Virus record (IMG/VR): IMGVR_UViG_3300044700_000345
Span: 16,983-80,982 of that record
Length of the DNA stretch: 64,000 bases
Reading direction: 5' to 3' (one strand)
Origin: a virus
Below, one piece after another: positions 46,977 through 54,405 of the stretch. The number at the start of each line of letters is the position of its first letter. Within the stretch, counting starts at the first letter, position 1. A model generated the notes under the pieces. The model searched no databases. It saw only the letters and a program-made list of their open reading frames with translations, and was not told the origin of the DNA. Made by a program: the position numbers and the translations under genes.

Positions 46977-47000
46977 CGTCCTAAGCATGACGGTAAACTG
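46977..47000 (+). repeat. Hairpin-TTAAACTG element, copy 10
   Basis: CGTC (46977-46980), 8-base loop, GACG (46989-46992), GTAAACTG (one change). 31 bases before the ATG at 47032. Confidence 0.7.
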
Positions 47001-47031
47001 CTTAACACAACCACACACTTGGTATCAACTC

Positions 47032-47157
47032 ATGTTTGAATTCTTTGCTGTTTCAGTTCTTCCAACGCTAACCAGTGTTCTTTACAACCTTTTGACTGCA
47101 GCGGCAGGGGCGCTTATTGCCTGGGCTATTGGTAGGCTGCGTACCAGCTTTGCCTAA
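47032..47157 (+). CDS. Membrane microprotein, 41 aa
   Basis: MFEFFAVSVLPTLTSVLYNL then LTAAAGALIAWAIGRLRTS: one or two membrane segments with a basic end. It follows the last hairpin element, which supports it as a true gene. Confidence 0.55.
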   Translation: MFEFFAVSVLPTLTSVLYNLLTAAAGALIAWAIGRLRTSFA

Positions 47158-47205
47158 TCGCTTCATTCACCTTGGCTAATCGCTTTATCCCTACGCAACT
47201 CAACA

Positions 47206-47919
47206 ATGACTCAACTAACTCACGCCAACTTGCCTAAGTTAAATGTATTAAAACTTTACGAACATTATGCTGCCCTGGAACGTAGTCTTCCTTTGCTTGA
47301 TCCTGCATCCGAGGAGTTGGCAAAAGCAGAGCTTGAAGCTTGTGCCAACCTACGCTCAGAAAAGATTGATCGTATCTATTACGCAATCTCTTCCCATGAG
47401 GATGCCTTGGAGCGTGTCAAGAAAGAAGGTGAGCTACTCACGGAAGCCAAGCGCCATCACGACTCCCAACTGCGAAGCCTCAAGGGGTTGCTAGGTTGGT
47501 TGCGTCGGTCCCTGCCAGTAGATCACAACAAGATTACAGGGCGCAACTATCAGTTCACCCTGGTACCAAAGAAGAATCTGACAGTGGAGGTAACGTCAGA
47601 CATCAATGCCTGGGATCCTGAAGAGCAACAAAAGTTTGGTATGATTCAAGAAGTTACCACAACAACACAAACTGTGGTACGTTCTATAGATGGGACAATC
47701 CTTGAAGAAAAGGTTGTTCCTAAAACCAAAACTGAACTGTTACCTAACCTTGACAACATCATCAACGCCTACCAAGCAAATGAACAACTACCAAGCGGAA
47801 TCAAAATCAGTCAAGAATATGCGGTCCGTTCCAAGCGAATCCTCACTGAACGCAAAATGGAACTGGACTCATCCGAATATTTCGGAGACGTTCTACCTGA
47901 AGCTGGAGCCACCGATTAA
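47206..47919 (+). CDS. Siphovirus Gp157-like protein, 237 aa
   Basis: N-terminal 110 residues are a helical region of the Gp157 type: LKLYEHYAALERSLPLLD, NLRSEKIDRIYYAISSHED, LLTEAKRHHDSQLRSLKGLL. Then ITGRNYQFTLVPKKNLTVEV and an Asp/Glu-containing C-terminus. Gp157 proteins are common early phage proteins; suggested roles include resistance of host to other phages or replication, none proven here. Confidence 0.7.
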   Translation: MTQLTHANLPKLNVLKLYEHYAALERSLPLLDPASEELAKAELEACANLRSEKIDRIYYAISSHEDALERVKKEGELLTEAKRHHDSQLRSLKGLLGWLRRSLPVDHNKITGRNYQFTLVPKKNLTVEVTSDINAWDPEEQQKFGMIQEVTTTTQTVVRSIDGTILEEKVVPKTKTELLPNLDNIINAYQANEQLPSGIKISQEYAVRSKRILTERKMELDSSEYFGDVLPEAGATD

Positions 47920-48160
47920 TCTTGATGATGCACATGTGCGAATGGTATGTCATCAACATTCGGTTGATGACTTTCAATTGCAAATTGATATGTGTTCATT
48001 AGAGCTGTCCATGTTGTGTGGTGATGATGAGGTAGCGCCTTATCAGGTCAAACAGATGGATGACCTTGAGGGTAAAAAGCTCAAGCTAATGGCAGGCAAA
48101 CGCTTCCATACAAATGCCAAGAATGCCTATTGGTATTATGGTATTAAAGCTGATAAGTAA
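47819..48160 (+). CDS. Protein of about 113 aa, start uncertain
   Basis: Reads MRSVPSESSLNAKWNWTHPN ... FYLKLEPPINLDDAHVRMVC ... YQVKQMDDLEGKKLKLMAGK. The first ATG giving a modest overlap with the Gp157-like gene is 47819; ATG 47780 and GTG/ATG near 47935 are alternatives. Function unknown. Confidence 0.55.
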   Translation: MRSVPSESSLNAKWNWTHPNISETFYLKLEPPINLDDAHVRMVCHQHSVDDFQLQIDMCSLELSMLCGDDEVAPYQVKQMDDLEGKKLKLMAGKRFHTNAKNAYWYYGIKADK

Positions 48161-48194
48161 CTCAGTTTATACTGAATAAAAGACAAGGGGTACC

Positions 48195-48458
48195 ATGGCA
48201 GTAGAAGATCGCTTGACTCAAATGATGGCGAACTTTACAGCGGAAGGTACCCCTCTTTCTGCCATAATAGGTAACCGTTTGGAATGGCAGGCTACTATCC
48301 TTACGGCAGGTATGTTATCTAATAGTAATTTAGCAGCTAGCATGGATGCAGAAGAGATGGTAGATGCAGCAATTAGTTACGCAACAATCATTCAAAAACG
48401 TTTAGGCCATTACCAAAGCAATCAAGTGCATTCATTAGAAAGATTAATGGAAAGTTAA
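48195..48458 (+). CDS. Helical protein, 87 aa
   Basis: MAVEDRLTQMMANFTAEGTP, then EWQATILTAGMLSNSNLAA. AAGGGG lies nine bases before the ATG, and a TATACT box lies upstream at about 48168. Function unknown. Confidence 0.65.
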   Translation: MAVEDRLTQMMANFTAEGTPLSAIIGNRLEWQATILTAGMLSNSNLAASMDAEEMVDAAISYATIIQKRLGHYQSNQVHSLERLMES

Positions 48459-48532
48459 GTATCTACTCATAAAAAGGGTAGTGCAACCCACAGTTGAAGT
48501 AGTGTAGAATTTGCACAGCTTCATTAAACATC

Positions 48533-48751
48533 ATGGCAAACGTTCAAGAAAAGACGGCTTCTCTTTTTAGTGAGCTTGAGGCTGCTGTTGAGAAGTATAA
48601 TCAAGCACTTGGTATTGTAAATAGTACCAAGGAGCAAATCATTTCTCTTCAAGGAGCGCTTACTGCATTGCGTGAGCTAGCCGAAGAGGACAACATCGAA
48701 GCTGCTAATGCAATTGTTGATGCTTCTTGCTCGGTAAAAAGCAACCTATAA
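48533..48751 (+). CDS. Coiled-coil protein, 72 aa
   Basis: MANVQEKTASLFSELEAAVE then KEQIISLQGALTALRELAEE: almost entirely heptad helix. Followed by a terminator. Confidence 0.65.
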   Translation: MANVQEKTASLFSELEAAVEKYNQALGIVNSTKEQIISLQGALTALRELAEEDNIEAANAIVDASCSVKSNL

Positions 48752-48782
48752 CTCTCCTTTTTAGAAACGTAACACAACTTAT

Positions 48783-48840
48783 AACTCCCTCTGGACTGGC
48801 AGATCAAAAACCTGCTAGTCTAAGGGGGTCTTTCTTTTGT
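48783..48840 (+). terminator. Terminator with extended stem
   Basis: Inner stem GACTGGCAG/CTGCTAGTC (one G-T), outer stem CTCCCT/AGGGGG, then TCTTTCTTTTG. Ends the transcript of the coiled-coil gene. Confidence 0.75.
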
Positions 48841-48843
48841 GTA

Positions 48844-49047
48844 ATGGATCCCGTTCCCGTTCCAGTCGTCAGGGTTTCTTTTGCTGTTGATATTGAGATT
48901 CAATACGACCCATTCAAGGGGCGTACACCAGAAGAAACTGCCGGATTATTAGAAGAATCCGTAAATGACATTTTGTTTGAAGCACATCCCCATGTGCTAT
49001 CAACTTCTGCTCAAGTCACCAACATTGAGGTACTAGGTAATGCCTGA
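48844..49047 (+). CDS. Small protein, 67 aa
   Basis: MDPVPVPVVRVSFAVDIEIQ, GRTPEETAGLLEESVNDILF. Beta-alpha pattern. It starts just after the terminator. Coupled to the next gene. Function unknown. Confidence 0.6.
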   Translation: MDPVPVPVVRVSFAVDIEIQYDPFKGRTPEETAGLLEESVNDILFEAHPHVLSTSAQVTNIEVLGNA

Positions 49048-49279
49048 GATTAATTTTAGTTACGAAACAATTCTTCACAATTGGGACGCTAAAAAAGAAC
49101 AACAGAAGGCCGACTTTATTGAGCATGTCTACCAGTGCTACCAACCAGGTAACCATTGTTATACAGGATTGTGGGAACGTTTTTGTAGGGAGGAAGCTGG
49201 TCCTTACTGCAGAGATATTCACTTTGAACGGAAGGAAGCTCTTGAACAATTCCTGAAGGAAACGGAAAATGCCCACTGA
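49040..49279 (+). CDS. Cys/His-containing small protein, 79 aa
   Basis: MPEINFSYETILHNWDAKKE, then VYQCYQPGNHCYTGLWERFC and GPYCRDIHF. Four Cys suggest zinc or disulfides. Function unknown. Confidence 0.6.
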   Translation: MPEINFSYETILHNWDAKKEQQKADFIEHVYQCYQPGNHCYTGLWERFCREEAGPYCRDIHFERKEALEQFLKETENAH

Positions 49280-49520
49280 TTTACTTTACTATCACACCCT
49301 TTCTAAAACAAATCCTAACCTTGTGACTGATCTTTCTCCCAAAGAAAAAGCTACTAACTATTTTGCAGATATTATTTGTGAATTCAGTGAGCAGTTAACA
49401 CCTTGTGAGGTGTGTAAATGTTTAAATGATGCAATAGAAAAACATTGCCAATACACTAAAAAAGAATATGATTCGGCTTTTGAGCTGCGTAGATTGTTTA
49501 CAGGTCTTAAAAATGGCTAA
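49269..49520 (+). CDS. Small protein, 83 aa
   Basis: MPTDLLYYHTLSKTNPNLVT, then FSEQLTPCEVCKCLNDAIE. Helical with a CEVCKC cluster. Overlaps both neighbours. Confidence 0.6.
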   Translation: MPTDLLYYHTLSKTNPNLVTDLSPKEKATNYFADIICEFSEQLTPCEVCKCLNDAIEKHCQYTKKEYDSAFELRRLFTGLKNG

Positions 49521-49731
49521 GCCCTACCCTGCATGGATATGTAATGACTGTGGCCCCAGGCTAGGCAAGTGGTTTGCTACAAGTGCATACACTGGCCCCA
49601 AGGGGCATTGCGCTACTATGCATTACGATACCTGTGATGTATGCGGTAAACATGATGTCCCGTGCACTGAGCCACGGGACTATGGTCATCTTGTAGATGA
49701 TTGGGATTTAATTGCCAGGGGTAATCCCTAG
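49513..49731 (+). CDS. Zinc-ribbon protein, 72 aa
   Basis: MAKPYPAWICNDCGPRLGKW then HYDTCDVCGKHDVPCTEPRD. C-x2-C ... C-x2-C plus an additional Cys/His pair. Ends four bases into the convergent fibre-module gene. Widespread small phage family as I recall; function unknown. Confidence 0.7.
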   Translation: MAKPYPAWICNDCGPRLGKWFATSAYTGPKGHCATMHYDTCDVCGKHDVPCTEPRDYGHLVDDWDLIARGNP

Positions 49732-50009
49732 GCAAACACCCGACACGGCTGCTTTGGTGCCACCACAAACTCCTCCCATTTGGACGGCAGGTCCCCGCTA
49801 TAGTTGACGTGGAACCCCGCCAGTACCGTGGGCGCAACGATCACATCGCTGGTCTCGGGGTCGTACTCACCGCCACGGGTGATGGTGCCAACCACGTCGA
49901 TCGCACGGTCATGCGTGTAGGCAACGAGGGTGTCGTCGGCCATGAACCCAGCCTCAGACGCAGCAGCGGTCCAGGTGTCAGCGTCGGGGAATCGTAGGAA
50001 CTGCGTCAT
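49728..50009 (-). CDS. Fibre-module accessory protein, 93 aa
   Basis: MTQFLRFPDADTWTAAASEA, VAYTHDRAIDVVGTITRGGE, FHVNYSGDLPSKWEEFVV. GC-rich codon use unlike the early genes around it. I recall related proteins encoded beside phage fibre genes in cyanobacterial prophages; it may be a chaperone or small particle protein. It ends the minus-strand fibre island. Confidence 0.65.
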   Translation of the reverse strand: MTQFLRFPDADTWTAAASEAGFMADDTLVAYTHDRAIDVVGTITRGGEYDPETSDVIVAPTVLAGFHVNYSGDLPSKWEEFVVAPKQPCRVFA

Positions 50010-51310
50010 GGCTGCGTGATGGAAACTAGAGTGGGGTTTGGCAATCTGACGGGCCAGTAGGTTAGGCGCTTGATGGTGCCCGTTAAGGCTGTGCCAATAG
50101 TTACTTGCGAAACAGGGGGAACAGTTACTGATGTATCAGTTCCTAGAATAGTCGCTCCGTAAACGGCAGATGTGTTGTTTTCTGCGACGCCAAAGGCTGC
50201 TTTGATGGGAACGTTGAGTGTTGGCGCACCACCATAAATCTGCACTTGCGATACTGAGCCGGTGGTTACCTCAAAAGTGCTGCTGTTACTTGCGGCGTCC
50301 CAATAAGAGAACCAGCGGTTAGCGGTAGTGTTATCGCTAAACCTAAATCTGTCAGGAAAACTTGTAGTTGTTGCCCTACTACCTTCCCAATAAACAGTCC
50401 CCTCCGTCTGGTTGTAGAACGAGCTAAACGCAGTCCCGGTAATGCTCGCCAGATCAGCAGCGCGGGTGGCGGTTGCGGTTGTGGTGGGGATGTAGGAGGT
50501 GGGGAAAGATCCGGCTTCTAGTTGGGCGCCCCAGATGAACAGTCCTTTAGTAACATCACCAGCGTAAGATCTGGCAAAACTACTATCAATAATAAAATTG
50601 CTCATTCGTGACGAAGAACCCGACGCACATGTGTTAGTCGCCGAACACTTATACCAATCATTTCCATAGGCTTGGATGCTAGCGGTTACGCCAGCATCAG
50701 AACCTTGAACCGAACCGCTGCCAGAAAGGTTAAAGCGGGCAAATCTGTCTGTAAAAATACCAGTGGGGTAACCAATCTCAAAATTTCTACCACCAATGCT
50801 TTTGACAAAAACGGAGTATGTATAGACTGTGCTCGTAACGAAAGTGAAGGGGGGACTATCTTGAACGTGCAAGCCAGTTACTGCCGTTTCTAAATATTGA
50901 TCAGCCGTTAAAGCGCCATTCGGTGCAGTCGTTTGGTTTTGCGACAGGGTGACGTTTGTCGGTGTCAACCATTGGCTAGTGTCCTCCGAATAAATCAAGC
51001 CATTTGTCCTAGCCTCCTCCACCAACAACCCAAGGCTTTCACCCGTGGTCGGGTTGTGGTCGAAGCGTGCCTCGTTGGTGGTGGCCGTCTTCAACAACCC
51101 ATCACTGCCGACGAACGTGCCGGTGCTGGCGCGGGTGAAGGTGACAAGACTGGCGCCAGTTTTGGCATCAGTCAATGATTTATTCTCAGCAAAACGTAAG
51201 TCCAAACTCGGAACAGCACGTGCATTTTTCCACAACGAATTGGCTACCCATGGACCTGCAAGGGCACCACCGGGTACAATACTTGTGCGAAATGCTCCAG
51301 TGCCGCGCAT
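50006..51310 (-). CDS. Tail/head fibre with adhesin (carbohydrate-binding-like) domains
   Basis: 434 residues. LDLRFAENKSLTDAKTG, TFTRASTGTFVGSDGLLKTA, EARFDHNPTTGESLGLLVEE and later TKGLFIWGAQLEAGSFPTSY are phrases typical of phage fibre proteins with jelly-roll domains. The C-terminus is a LamG-like beta sandwich. It would recognise the host surface. Start and stop overlap neighbours by four and one bases, so the island is a tight operon. Fibre genes are often exchanged, which fits its distinct codon use. Confidence 0.82.
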   Translation of the reverse strand: MRGTGAFRTSIVPGGALAGPWVANSLWKNARAVPSLDLRFAENKSLTDAKTGASLVTFTRASTGTFVGSDGLLKTATTNEARFDHNPTTGESLGLLVEEARTNGLIYSEDTSQWLTPTNVTLSQNQTTAPNGALTADQYLETAVTGLHVQDSPPFTFVTSTVYTYSVFVKSIGGRNFEIGYPTGIFTDRFARFNLSGSGSVQGSDAGVTASIQAYGNDWYKCSATNTCASGSSSRMSNFIIDSSFARSYAGDVTKGLFIWGAQLEAGSFPTSYIPTTTATATRAADLASITGTAFSSFYNQTEGTVYWEGSRATTTSFPDRFRFSDNTTANRWFSYWDAASNSSTFEVTTGSVSQVQIYGGAPTLNVPIKAAFGVAENNTSAVYGATILGTDTSVTVPPVSQVTIGTALTGTIKRLTYWPVRLPNPTLVSITQP

Positions 51311-51930
51311 CAGAGTCCTGCCTCTAAAGTTAATATTGCTAAATCAAATGTAATAGCAGATGCAGGAGTAAAAGCTCCCTTAGTTTCAATTTCAATAAAT
51401 AAACTTGTACTACTTGCTGCTAATTTTACTAACCTGCCGGGATAATCAGTTTGCGTGTAAATTGAACTGCCAAAATCTTGTGGTGCAGGCAGATCAACAT
51501 AACCTAAATACTTGCCATGGTCAGCAGTTAGAAGATCAAATGCTGCGTTATCGGCAATAGCAGTGGGGCTTGCGTTGTAAAAATGTATTCTGAATGAAGC
51601 CATTCCTGATGGCACCGAAGTATCATGCGTTACCATTGCAATTGATTGTATTAAAACATAGCCTCCGCTAGGTCCTGCTGTAGTCAATGTATGTATTGCT
51701 GATCCACCAGTTGCGCCAACTACATCGCCTGCGGTATAAGCAGTAGTATTGCTAGGACGGTTAAAAGCAACGGTGCTTCGATAGGCTTTACCATCAACTG
51801 TTAAACTACTTGTATTGTCATTGACAGAAAGAGAAGTACCACTAATAGTGGAAACTGCAATAGGAACTCCACTAACGGTACCAACTTTAATTACTTCATA
51901 TAACTGAGAATTTTCTTTGACTAACGGCAT
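51310..51930 (-). CDS. Fibre/baseplate-associated structural protein, 206 aa
   Basis: MPLVKENSQLYEVIKVGTVS, then beta-rich repeats and GYVLIQSIAMVTHDTSVPSG, LGYVDLPAPQDFGSSIYTQ. All-beta composition and coupling to the adhesin gene suggest a fibre or attachment protein. It is the first gene of the island. Confidence 0.7.
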   Translation of the reverse strand: MPLVKENSQLYEVIKVGTVSGVPIAVSTISGTSLSVNDNTSSLTVDGKAYRSTVAFNRPSNTTAYTAGDVVGATGGSAIHTLTTAGPSGGYVLIQSIAMVTHDTSVPSGMASFRIHFYNASPTAIADNAAFDLLTADHGKYLGYVDLPAPQDFGSSIYTQTDYPGRLVKLAASSTSLFIEIETKGAFTPASAITFDLAILTLEAGL

Positions 51931-52052
51931 GATACTTGACTCTTTTTTTAATTCTAACAGAAGTTGATCAGAATTAAAAACTTGTTGCTTTGACCTTCTG
52001 CATAGAATTATTGCTGCATTTCACCTTATAATAGAAGTACAGCAAGAAAATT
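51931..52052. promoter_or_regulatory. Divergent promoter region; TATAAT before the Dps-like gene
   Basis: Between the fibre island and the Dps-like gene. On the plus strand a consensus TATAAT lies at 52027-52032, about 20 bases before the ATG, without a strong -35. A second -10-like TAGAAT lies at about 52004. On the minus strand AT-rich DNA precedes the fibre operon. Confidence 0.45.
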
Positions 52053-52610
52053 ATGCAAAGCACTGGTTACCAACAGATGCCTTCAGTTCCTGTGATGCAA
52101 GTAGAGCAGCTGTTGCCGCAAGCACAGGATAAACCTAAGGCTCCCGCTAAGTCAAAAGCTGGTGGTGATGTTGGTGCATTTATTCAGCAATTGATTGGGC
52201 TGTCTGCTTACGTTAAAGAACTTGAAACTCAATCTCATTTGATCCATTTAAACATAGAGTGTGCAAACTTCCTCAGTATCCATGCATTTTTAAAAGATCA
52301 ATACGAAGCACACCTAGAACAATTTGATACCATCGGTGAGTTTGTTAGGTCAATGGATTATCTTATGCCACTTTGTGGTTGCAAGTTAAAAGATATGGCG
52401 CCTCCCATGCAAGAAGTTACTTCTTACGAATGGAAAGGAATGCTTGGAGTGTACTATAAAAACCTAGAAGATCTTGGCATGCAAGCCAAAAAGTTAGAAG
52501 GCATGGCCCAAAAAGTACATGCTATTGACATCCAAAACTACATGGCTGATCTTGTGGGTCAAGCATTTAAATCCGCTTGGTTTGTTAAATCAATTTTGCG
52601 GCATCCTTAA
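52053..52610 (+). CDS. Dps-like ferritin-fold protein with basic N-terminal tail
   Basis: 185 residues. Residues 1-40 form a Gln/Pro/Lys-rich tail (QAQDKPKAPAKSKAGGD). Residues 40-185 follow Dps: LSAYVKELETQSHLIHLNIE, CANFLSIHAFLKDQYEAHLE, QFDTIGEFVRSM, and the closing DLVGQAFKSAWFVKSIL. His at SIH and Asp/Glu in FDTIGE match the inter-subunit ferroxidase positions of Dps; the usual HWN is HLN. Dps cages bind DNA and oxidise iron, protecting DNA. It has its own promoter and overlaps the endonuclease gene convergently. Confidence 0.72.
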   Translation: MQSTGYQQMPSVPVMQVEQLLPQAQDKPKAPAKSKAGGDVGAFIQQLIGLSAYVKELETQSHLIHLNIECANFLSIHAFLKDQYEAHLEQFDTIGEFVRSMDYLMPLCGCKLKDMAPPMQEVTSYEWKGMLGVYYKNLEDLGMQAKKLEGMAQKVHAIDIQNYMADLVGQAFKSAWFVKSILRHP

Positions 52611-53046
52611 GATAAGTAATTGCAGATTCAAAAAACTTAATATTATCGTTAAGCATTCCTAGCGCAGTGTTGCATTTTTTGCATAACAATCCCCGAACTG
52701 CATTTGTTTTGTGACAATGATCAACAGATAAACTTTGCCCGGATACACATTTTTTTTCACAAATTTTGCACGTTCTATTTTGTTGGTTAAACATATCTAG
52801 ATACATTTCAGGAGTCACCCCATATCTTTTAATCCACCTGGCGTGTTTTTTCTTGTCATCCAATTTGTTCCAGTGTTTTAAACTAGCTTTTCTGTAAATT
52901 TCAGGATTTTTTTTGCGATACTCTGCAGTAATTTGACCAACGCATGTTTTGCATTTAGCTTGCTTGCCATCCTTAACTCTTGATTCAGCGTAAAATTCTG
53001 AAAGATTTTTAAGTTGTTTGCATACAGTGCAGGTTTTCGAAATCAT
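52585..53046 (-). CDS. Endonuclease VII-type HNH (homing) nuclease 1
   Basis: 153 residues. N-terminal zinc pairs (CTVCKQLKN, CKTCVGQ), then YGVTPEMYLDMFNQQNRTC, KICEKK, LSVDHCHKTNAVRGLLCKKC and NTALGMLNDN. This is the recombination endonuclease VII/HNH pattern with conserved DH-H and the N-A-G-L motif. Such free-standing nucleases behave as homing endonucleases in phages. The C-terminus overlaps the Dps-like gene by 26 bases. Confidence 0.88.
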   Translation of the reverse strand: MISKTCTVCKQLKNLSEFYAESRVKDGKQAKCKTCVGQITAEYRKKNPEIYRKASLKHWNKLDDKKKHARWIKRYGVTPEMYLDMFNQQNRTCKICEKKCVSGQSLSVDHCHKTNAVRGLLCKKCNTALGMLNDNIKFFESAITYLKDAAKLI

Positions 53047-53200
53047 TGTTTTATTTTAATTACGAATAAATACTAGCACATGGTTAAGTGAACGGGGCTG
53101 GTTTTACCTAAAAACAAATCAACTCCTAAGTTACTTCAAATTAGGAGCAAATTAGAAGTTGGTGAGGGGCAGGGCCTAGTTTATGGGCGACCCTTGTCGT
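53047..53200 (-). other. 154-nt spacer
   Basis: Gene-free. Holds an inverted repeat CTCCTAA/TTAGGAG with an 11-base loop (about 53128-53152) that may end transcription of the 244-residue gene or act in a leader. Nothing else recognised. Confidence 0.4.
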
Positions 53201-53935
53201 TTAAGATTCGAGGCCTGCGAGATCCCCCTCGTTACCAATTTTCATTTTTGTGTGTTTTTGCGATTCACTGAAAAAACGTTGCCACGCCTCTGATGGTGGT
53301 TTAAGTGAAGAGATAAGAGTTGTTTCGTACAAGAAGTGATTGGACGTTTCAATCATACGTGAATTTTCAACACTGTACTCAGTCAGGTCAATCTCGTAAC
53401 CGGGATTTTTTTCAATCCTGTTCTTAAGCCAGGCATCATCGTACCAAATGATTCGGTTGTTGGGGTAGGCGTAGAAATTGCCATCATCCATTCGGAAAAA
53501 GTGCGCACATTTGTGCTCAGGTGTCTCACTGAAATTGGTATTAAGAATTGACTTGGATTCCCAGGACCAATCCATTGTGAACATATAGATGCCACCATTC
53601 TTTTCACCTTTGAAATTGATTAATTGTGCACGTAAATTTGAAAGGCGTGCCCTGACTTGTACATCAATATACGGAGAGAAACAATCCCACCACATACAAT
53701 CATTTAGTTCTGGCTTAGGTGCATCTGGTTTCCAGCAAAGAGCATGGATGGGACGCCTTGTCCAGTTGACACCATTCTCCAGGAACACTTCAAACAGTGG
53801 TACGTGTTTCTCTAGGGATGCAACAGAATGTACGTCACATAACGTTACATCACCGTGCCCTTGCTTGTGGTTGTATAGGAATTCGTTTCGGATGTAGCAA
53901 GTAAATGTAGGTAGGTTGTGATTTAAATAGCTCAT
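53201..53935 (-). CDS. Conserved-looking phage protein, 244 aa
   Basis: MSYLNHNLPTFTCYIRNEFL, CMWWDCFSPYIDVQVRARL, IYMFTMDWSWES, CAHFFRMDDGNFYAYPNNRI. A mixed alpha/beta protein with conserved-type Trp and Cys. I recall similar proteins in cyanophages but no function. Confidence 0.7.
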   Translation of the reverse strand: MSYLNHNLPTFTCYIRNEFLYNHKQGHGDVTLCDVHSVASLEKHVPLFEVFLENGVNWTRRPIHALCWKPDAPKPELNDCMWWDCFSPYIDVQVRARLSNLRAQLINFKGEKNGGIYMFTMDWSWESKSILNTNFSETPEHKCAHFFRMDDGNFYAYPNNRIIWYDDAWLKNRIEKNPGYEIDLTEYSVENSRMIETSNHFLYETTLISSLKPPSEAWQRFFSESQKHTKMKIGNEGDLAGLES

Positions 53936-53993
53936 TTGATTTGCTGGTGTCTGCTCACTATAAAGTATCTAGCAGGCTACAGGGATATAAGAG

Positions 53994-54203
53994 CTACTTA
54001 TCTTTGTGCCGCTTAGCTGCACGGGCTGCCTTGCCTGCTTTCTTTGCTGTCTCTGTGTTAGGTACAAATTGTTTTCCTTGTTTGCTGCCAGTGCGTTTCT
54101 TTTGGTCGGTCTCTTCTCTTTCCTCTTTGGATAGAGAAGCCCACGCTTTTTCGGGCAGGTAACGTTTTGTGTATCCGTCTTGGATTGCTTTATCACTTGC
54201 CAT
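53994..54203 (-). CDS. DUF5872-like C-terminal part, 69 aa
   Basis: YTKRYLPEKAWASLSKEERE, ETDQKKRTGSKQGKQFVPNT. The order RYLP-KA---L---E, T--KK-G-K-GKQFVP is the second half of DUF5872, known from giant viruses and phages as one protein. Here it is a separate frame whose ATG overlaps the end of the upstream frame by 11 bases. Confidence 0.75.
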   Translation of the reverse strand: MASDKAIQDGYTKRYLPEKAWASLSKEEREETDQKKRTGSKQGKQFVPNTETAKKAGKAARAAKRHKDK

Positions 54204-54405
54204 CTTGATATCTCTTGGCTGCTGATTTAGCTTTAGAACGTTTTTCGTATTCGTCTTTGGTTTGCCACTTTTCTTTGTCCCATTTTTCTAGTGATTTTTG
54301 CCCCTCACCTTTGCCACCTTTATATCCTCCACCGGCTTCTTTGTATTCTTGTGCTACGAGTTGAGCCTTGCGGGCCGAATTAGTTAGCCTCCCGGCTACG
54401 ACCAT
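54193..54405 (-). CDS. DUF5872-like central part, 70 aa
   Basis: From residue 10: SARKAQLVAQEYKEAGGGYK, then GQKSLEKWDKEKWQTKDE. This is the core of DUF5872 (WSARKAQL---YK-AGG-YKG, SL--W--E-W-T). Its own ATG (54405) would add MVVAGRLTN in front, which is not family-like. The expected preceding residues GGKPGEWS are in the frame upstream, 20 nt away; see the element at 54376-54401. Translation may be by bypass, by stop-restart at this ATG, or the gene may be broken. Confidence 0.7.
   Translation of the reverse strand: MVVAGRLTNSARKAQLVAQEYKEAGGGYKGGKGEGQKSLEKWDKEKWQTKDEYEKRSKAKSAAKRYQDGK
54376..54401 (-). promoter_or_regulatory. Translational bypass-like element (candidate)
   Basis: On the minus strand: codon TCG (54401-54399), stop TAG (54398-54396), hairpin TAGCC-GGGA-GGCTA, spacer, then TCG (54378-54376) continuing GCC CGC AAG. 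Skipping 20 nt from TCG to TCG restores the family sequence KPGEWS-ARKAQL. A stop next to the take-off codon, a hairpin, a Shine-Dalgarno-like GGGAGG before the landing codon and matching codons are the features of the T4 gene 60 bypass. Confidence 0.45.
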
